A stretch of 18,813 bases of DNA from Iamia sp038233335 (GTDB taxonomy: Bacteria; Actinomycetota; Acidimicrobiia; Acidimicrobiales; Iamiaceae). This document shows, piece by piece, positions 14,653 through 18,813 of the stretch. The DNA lies in NCBI GenBank assembly GCA_038233335.1, contig JBBSME010000056.1, forward strand, positions 1-18,813. Direction: 5' to 3'. The first letter of the stretch is position 1. The number at the start of each line of letters is the position of its first letter. The position numbers were made by a program, and so were the translations under genes. Below the pieces are notes generated by a model that was not told the origin of the DNA, made no database searches, and saw only the letters and a program-made list of their open reading frames with translations.

Positions 14653-14738
14653 CGTCAACTCCTGAGGCGACGCCGCCGCCCGGGTGGGCAGAGGAAGGGC
14701 CCCGATCGGCCTCCGGGTGACGATCCGGAGGGTTTCGG

Positions 14739-14746
14739 TTCGCGAA
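14739..14746. promoter_or_regulatory. TTCGCGAA palindrome in the divergent protease/GH15 promoter gap
   Basis: An 8-bp perfect palindrome sits in the 145-bp gap between the divergent protease and GH15 genes, within a less GC-rich patch (TTTCG ... CGAAATGTACC). It could be a shared operator; nothing else supports this. Confidence 0.2.
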
Positions 14747-14797
14747 ATGTACCACCGACGTCTCCCGGACCGGGGTTCGACCGGCTACCAATGACCC

Positions 14798-16591
14798 GTG
14801 GCATCACCGATCGAGGACTACGCCCTGCTCTCCGACACCGAGTCGGCGGCTCTGGTCGGCCGGGACGGGTCGATCGACTGGCTCACCTTCCCCCGGTTCG
14901 ACTCGCCGGCCTGCTTCTCAGCCCTGCTGGGTACGCCCGAGCACGGTCGGTGGATGATCGCACCCGCCCACAACGTCGATCGGGTCGAGCGGGCCTACCG
15001 ACCCGGGACGCTGGTGCTGGAGACCACGTCCCACACCTCCGAGGGGGTGGTGCGCCTCGTCGACTGCATGCCCGTCCGCGACGAGACGCTGCAGGTCGTG
15101 CGGCGGATCGAGGGGGTGAGCGGGTCGGTGACCATGCGGATCGAGCTGGTCGTGCGGCCCGACTACGGCTCGATCGTCCCCTGGGTGCGGCGCGAGGGCG
15201 ATCGCCAGCGCTTTGTCGCCGGCCCCGACGCCCTGATGCTGAGCTCACCGGTGCGGCTGGAGCCCGACGGATGGCGCCACGTGGCCGAGGTGACGGTGGC
15301 CGCCGGTGACACCTTCGACTTCGAGATGGCGTGGTACCCGTCCTCAGAGCCGGCCCCCGAGCCCGAGGACGTGGGCGAGAGCATCGCCCGCACCACCGAC
15401 TGGTGGGAGTGCTGGAGCGCCAGCTGCCGGATCCCGGAGCGCTGGGGGGAGGTGGTGCGGTCGTCGCTGACCGTCCTGAAGGGCCTCACCTACGACCCCA
15501 CCGGGGGGATCGTGGCCGCGCCCACGACCTCGCTGCCCGAGACTCTCGGCGGTGAGCGCAACTGGGACTACCGGTACTGCTGGCTGCGCGACGCCACCTT
15601 CACCCTGCTGGCCTTCATCGATGCCGGCTATACCGACGAGGCCGCGGCCTGGCGGCGATGGCTGCTGCGGGCGGTCGCCGGGCGGCCCGACCAGGTCCAG
15701 ATCATGTACGGGCCGGCGGGCGAGCGGCGCCTCCCGGAGATGGAGCTCCCCTGGTTGCCCGGCTACGAGGGATCGTCGCCGGTGCGGATCGGCAACGCGG
15801 CCCACGGCCAGCTCCAGATCGACGTGTTCGGCGAGGTCCTCGACGCCCTCCACCAAGCCGCGGTGGCCGGCATCGGCGACCCCGACGGCCACACGTGGCC
15901 ACTCGCCACCGCCCTCGTGGAGCGGCTGGCCGAGGTCTGGTCCGAGCCCGACGACGGGATCTGGGAGGTGCGCGGCGGCCGCCGCCACTTCACCCACTCC
16001 AAGGTCATGGCCTGGGTCGCGGTGGACCGGGCCCTGCGCTGGGCCGAGGCGTTCGACCTCGAGGCTCCGGTCGAGCGATGGGAGGCGCTCCGCCATGAGA
16101 TCCACGCCGAGGTGCTGGCCCGGGGCGTCGACGAGCGGGGGGTGTTCACCCAGACCTACGACAGCCCCGCGCTGGACGCCAGCGTGCTGCTGGTGCCGAT
16201 CGTGGGCTTCCTGCCGCCCGACGACCCCCGGGTGACGGCCACCATCGACGCCATCGCCGACGAGCTCACCGAGGACGGCCTGGTCCTGCGCTACCGCCAG
16301 GACCACACCGACGACGGCCTGGAGGGGACCGAGGGCGTGTTCCTGCTGTGCTCGTTCTGGATGGTGCAGGCCCTGGCCCTCAACGGCCGGGTCGACGAGG
16401 CCGAGGCGCTGTACGAGCGACTGGTGGGGCTGCGCAACGACGTGGGCCTGCTGGCCGAGGAGTGGGACCCCCACGCCGGGCGCATGCTGGGCAACTTCCC
16501 CCAGGCCTTCTCCCACATCGGCCTCGTCGAGTGCGCCATGCTCCTGAGCGGCAGCTCTCGGGCTCAGAGCAGAGCTCTTCGCCCGAACTAG
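14798..16591 (+). CDS. Glycoside hydrolase family 15 protein (glucoamylase / trehalase type)
   Basis: The 597-residue protein opens with an N-terminal beta-sandwich (IEDYALLSDTESAALVGRDGSIDWLTFPRFDSP), typical of bacterial GH15. The (alpha/alpha)6 barrel follows: NWDYRYCWLRDATFTLLA at about 254, the PWLPGYEG..PVRIGNAA segment, and the two catalytic glutamate regions IWEVRGG (Glu 390) and LAEEWDP (Glu 554-555). It ends with the family's GNFPQAFSHIGLV. Members hydrolyse alpha-glucosidic bonds; mycobacterial relatives are trehalases, so either maltosaccharides or trehalose is possible. There is no signal peptide, so it is cytoplasmic. The GTG at 14798 begins MASPIEDYALL with no Shine-Dalgarno; the ATG at 14791 is in another frame. 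Confidence 0.93.
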   Translation: MASPIEDYALLSDTESAALVGRDGSIDWLTFPRFDSPACFSALLGTPEHGRWMIAPAHNVDRVERAYRPGTLVLETTSHTSEGVVRLVDCMPVRDETLQVVRRIEGVSGSVTMRIELVVRPDYGSIVPWVRREGDRQRFVAGPDALMLSSPVRLEPDGWRHVAEVTVAAGDTFDFEMAWYPSSEPAPEPEDVGESIARTTDWWECWSASCRIPERWGEVVRSSLTVLKGLTYDPTGGIVAAPTTSLPETLGGERNWDYRYCWLRDATFTLLAFIDAGYTDEAAAWRRWLLRAVAGRPDQVQIMYGPAGERRLPEMELPWLPGYEGSSPVRIGNAAHGQLQIDVFGEVLDALHQAAVAGIGDPDGHTWPLATALVERLAEVWSEPDDGIWEVRGGRRHFTHSKVMAWVAVDRALRWAEAFDLEAPVERWEALRHEIHAEVLARGVDERGVFTQTYDSPALDASVLLVPIVGFLPPDDPRVTATIDAIADELTEDGLVLRYRQDHTDDGLEGTEGVFLLCSFWMVQALALNGRVDEAEALYERLVGLRNDVGLLAEEWDPHAGRMLGNFPQAFSHIGLVECAMLLSGSSRAQSRALRPN

Positions 16592-16914
16592 CGGAACTCG
16601 CTCCGCTCGCACCCATGCTCACCGACCAGCAAGCTGGATCGGTTCGCTTCCCGTGGGGCTCCGCCCCACACCCCAGCGGCTGCGCCGGACGACGCACCAG
16701 CAGGCAACCAGATCGCGTGGCACACACGGTTCGCTGAGCCGGCGTCTGGTGGCCGGCTCTGCCGCTGGGGGTGGCGGGGGTCTCCCCCGCACGAAGCGGA
16801 TCGGGCGCGAGGGACGAGCCCCGTCCGCTGGGATCCCTCAGCGCGAGCGCAGCGAGCACGCCAAGGCTCGAGAGAACGGAGCGAGGCGCAGCCGAGCGAG
16901 TGAGCTCGAAACCG
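16592..16914. repeat. Gene-free block with long imperfect inverted repeat between convergent genes
   Basis: No convincing gene lies here. The left part (about 16600-16690) and the reverse complement of the right part (about 16750-16870) share in the same order TCGCT-CGCTCGC, a GATC-G-TTCG patch, a small G/C hairpin, and CACCCC-CAGCGGC, so the block can fold as a large stem around a central loop. It separates the GH15 and VWA genes, which run toward each other, so a two-way terminator is the simplest role. Confidence 0.5.
16653..16669 (+). terminator. Perfect 7-bp hairpin downstream of GH15
   Basis: GTGGGGC-TCC-GCCCCAC, a perfect stem with a 3-nt loop, 62 bp after the GH15 stop and inside the larger inverted repeat. 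No T-run follows. Probable terminator by position. Confidence 0.45.
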
Positions 16915-18414
16915 CTACGCCAGATGATCGATGAAGCGTTCGAGCTGGCGCAGGTTGCGGCACTCGAAGGTGCCGTCGCAGTGGGTGGCGTACTCCCCCA
17001 CGATGCTGTCGCCGGTGTCCCAGTAGTTCTTGGGCTCGGGGTTCAACCAGTACACGTGGCGGGCCCGCTGGCGCATCTCCTTGACCACCCAGGACTGGGA
17101 GGCGTGGTAGTTGTTCCGGGCGTCGCCCAGGAGGATGACCGTGGTCTTGGGACCGATCTCCTTGCCCCAGCGCTGCCAGAAGACCTCGAAGGCGTGGCCG
17201 TAGTCGGAGTGCCCGTCGACCCAGACCACGTCGGCCTCGGTGTTCACCCGGTGGATGGCCTGGTTGATGTCCTCGGTGCCCTCGAAGAAGCTGGTCACCT
17301 CGTCGATGCCGTCGATGAAGGTGAAGGCCCGCACCCGGGAGAACTGGTGGCTGATGGCGTACACCAACATGAGGGTGAAGCGGGCGAAGGCGGCGACCGA
17401 GCCGGAGATGTCGGCCACCACGAAGATCTCGGGCTTGTGGGGCCGCGGGTAGCGGAACTTGGGGTCCGCGGGCACCCCGCCGTAGCTGAGCGAGCTGCGG
17501 ACCGTGGCCCGGAAGTCGAGGGCGCCCTTGCGGCCGTGCCGGCGCTTGCGGGCCAGGCGGACGGCCAGGCGCCGGGTCAGCGGGTAGAGCGCCTTGCGGA
17601 GGTTGGCCATCTCCTCCCGGCTGGCGTGCATGAAGTCGACGTCCTCGGGCAGGGGCTTGCGCAGCGTGCGGGACATGGCCTCGACGCCCCGGTCGGCCAC
17701 CAGCCGCCGTCGGATCTCGGCCTCGACCTCGCGCCTGAGGCCGTCGATGCGGTGCTCGTACTCGTCGCGCTCCAGGCGCTCCTCCAGGGGGCTCAGCTCC
17801 CCACCGTCCTCGGCCACCTGCTGGCGGGCCTGGTCCATCAGCTTCTCGAGCACGTCGTCGAGGTCGAGGTTCCGCAGGGTGCGGTACAGGTAGTACGTGC
17901 CGCCGACGGGCCGGCCCGGCTCCATGCCGGCGAAGCGCTTGACGGCCTGGCGGGCGAGGGCGCGCAGCATGGCGTCGTTGCCCTGCAGCAGCGCCTGGTA
18001 CAGCATCTGGGCCAGCTCCTCGGGGCTGAGCGCCTCGGCCCCGCCCCCGCCGCCGCGCCCCTCTCCGTCACCCTGGCCCGGCAGCTGGCCGTCCATGCCC
18101 TCGGGGTCGAGCTCGTCGGGCTCGAGCGCGGCCTCGTCGTCGTCGATGGCGTGAGAGGTGCCCCGAAGGGAGAAGTAGACCTCGAACACCGTCTCGAAGG
18201 CGCGCCAGTGGGCGCTCGACTTCACCAGCGTGGCGCCGAGGGCGTACTTGAAGGCGTCGCGGTCCTCGAGGGGGATGTGCTTGACGGCTTCGAGGGCGTC
18301 GAGGTTCTCGGTCAGGCTGACCGGCAGGCTGGCCTCGCGCAGCTCGACGATGAAGCCCGACAGCAACTCGAGCAGGGCCTCACCCGAGGCCTGGTGGGCG
18401 TCGACGGCCGGCAC
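16915..18414 (-). CDS. VWA domain protein, CoxE-like
   Basis: The 499-residue protein has an N-terminal helical half, a Gly-rich acidic linker (about 115-150), charged helical segments and a C-terminal von Willebrand A domain. The metal-ion-dependent adhesion site is DISGS at residues 335-339, with later VDGHSDYGHAF and LLGDARNNY as expected for the family. CoxE-like VWA proteins pair with MoxR ATPases as chaperones that insert metals or mature enzyme complexes; CoxE itself serves CO dehydrogenase, but no such enzyme is in the window. The start is a GTG at 18414, 7 bp after the MoxR stop, without a clear Shine-Dalgarno, so it is probably co-translated with it. The target complex is unknown. 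Confidence 0.88.
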   Translation of the reverse strand: MPAVDAHQASGEALLELLSGFIVELREASLPVSLTENLDALEAVKHIPLEDRDAFKYALGATLVKSSAHWRAFETVFEVYFSLRGTSHAIDDDEAALEPDELDPEGMDGQLPGQGDGEGRGGGGGAEALSPEELAQMLYQALLQGNDAMLRALARQAVKRFAGMEPGRPVGGTYYLYRTLRNLDLDDVLEKLMDQARQQVAEDGGELSPLEERLERDEYEHRIDGLRREVEAEIRRRLVADRGVEAMSRTLRKPLPEDVDFMHASREEMANLRKALYPLTRRLAVRLARKRRHGRKGALDFRATVRSSLSYGGVPADPKFRYPRPHKPEIFVVADISGSVAAFARFTLMLVYAISHQFSRVRAFTFIDGIDEVTSFFEGTEDINQAIHRVNTEADVVWVDGHSDYGHAFEVFWQRWGKEIGPKTTVILLGDARNNYHASQSWVVKEMRQRARHVYWLNPEPKNYWDTGDSIVGEYATHCDGTFECRNLRQLERFIDHLA

Positions 18415-18421
18415 CGGCCCG

Positions 18422-18813
18422 CTACTTCGGTCCCGGAGCGAACGCCTTCACGCCCGACTGGTCGTTGGACAGCTCGCGGACCGCCTTGGCGATGTCGGTC
18501 TGGTACTTGAGCAGGATGTTGGCCGTGCTGGTGGCCGTCTCGGAGTCGACCTCGGTGACGCCGAGCAGCAGCAGGGTCCGGGCCCAGTCGAGGGTCTCGG
18601 ACACCGACGGCGCCTTCTTCAGCTCCAGCTGGCGCAGCGACCGGACGATGCGGGCCACCTGGTCGGCCAGGGCCTCGGAGATGTCGGGCACCTTGGTGAG
18701 GACGATCTCGCGCTCGCGATCGAGGTCCGGGTAGTCGACGTGGAGGTAGAGGCAACGGCGCTTGAGGGCCTCGGACAGCTCACGGGTGGCGTTGGAGGTG
18801 AGGAACACCAGGG
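18422..18813 (-). CDS. MoxR-type AAA+ ATPase, C-terminal part (runs off window)
   Basis: Only the last 130 or so residues are present; the frame is open to the right edge, so the P-loop and Walker B are outside. What is visible is the sensor-1 region LVFLTSNATRELSEALKRRC, with an arginine-finger-like RRC, then YLHVDYPDLDREREI and the C-terminal helical lid with the sensor-2-like region (PSVSETLDWARTLLLLG). This is the usual end of MoxR-family ATPases. It precedes the VWA gene by 7 bp, the standard MoxR-VWA pair in which the ATPase powers remodelling and the VWA protein contacts the client. The true start lies beyond the window. Confidence 0.85.
   Translation of the reverse strand, partial: LVFLTSNATRELSEALKRRCLYLHVDYPDLDREREIVLTKVPDISEALADQVARIVRSLRQLELKKAPSVSETLDWARTLLLLGVTEVDSETATSTANILLKYQTDIAKAVRELSNDQSGVKAFAPGPK

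Noticed and set aside
14770..14784. CCGG-GGTTCGA-CCGG resembles a tRNA T-arm
   Set aside because: No acceptor, D or anticodon arm can be drawn around it; it falls in the promoter gap of the GH15 gene.
14791..15309. ATG-started frame overlapping the start of the GH15 gene
   Set aside because: Arg/Gly-rich composition, no domain, and it overlaps the well-supported GH15 N-terminus in another frame.
16771..18510. Long plus-strand open frame of 579 codons across the VWA/MoxR region
   Set aside because: It is the complement of clear VWA and MoxR genes and has no recognisable domain.

Overview
The window is about 19 kb of GC-rich (roughly 70%) chromosomal DNA with GTG/TTG starts and dense genes on both strands. 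The gene content (class II DAHP synthase, a nadD / LytR-C / rsfS cluster, a DUF4214 secreted protease, a two-half sulfite reductase followed by a 4Fe-4S APS reductase) points to a high-GC actinobacterium. I infer something near Acidimicrobiia, but no rRNA or other marker here proves it.

Layout. 1-270: remnant of a phage/plasmid-type HTH protein with an in-frame stop. 403-882 (-): small potassium-channel-like protein. 965-4219 (-): nadD, a large membrane-anchored LytR_C protein, and rsfS, read as one operon in that order. 4341-5168 (+): sigma-70 factor, divergent from nadD and followed by a strong hairpin. 5385-6755 (+): class II DAHP synthase, the entry to aromatic amino acid synthesis. 6920-9458 (+): sulfite/nitrite reductase and cysH, a two-gene assimilatory sulfate reduction unit. 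9459-9889: a scar, with two 24-bp direct repeats around an inverted half-copy; the 3' end of a frameshifted ECF sigma gene stops exactly at the second repeat. 10048-11354 (-): an O-methyltransferase and a Uma2-family protein separated by an 18-bp-stem hairpin.

11599-12154 (+): uncharacterised gene with a strong Shine-Dalgarno and an apparent one-base frameshift at a G5 run. 12267-13118 (+): formate/nitrite-transporter-family membrane protein, convergent with 13144-14652 (-), a secreted trypsin-like protease with a DUF4214 tail. 14798-16591 (+): GH15 glucoamylase/trehalase-type hydrolase. 16592-16914: a non-coding block with hairpins and a long imperfect inverted repeat between convergent genes. 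16915-18813 (-): a CoxE-type VWA protein preceded by the C-terminal part of a MoxR-type AAA+ ATPase that runs off the window.

Most of the window is ordinary housekeeping and metabolism. The parts most worth a second look are the repeat scar that truncates the ECF sigma gene, two gene-end hairpins whose stems differ but which share the sequence GTGCCGGTGA, the duplicated cysteine set in the sulfite reductase, and the degenerate LCP-like region of the LytR_C protein. I see no tRNA, rRNA, CRISPR array, intact insertion sequence or clear new defence system.
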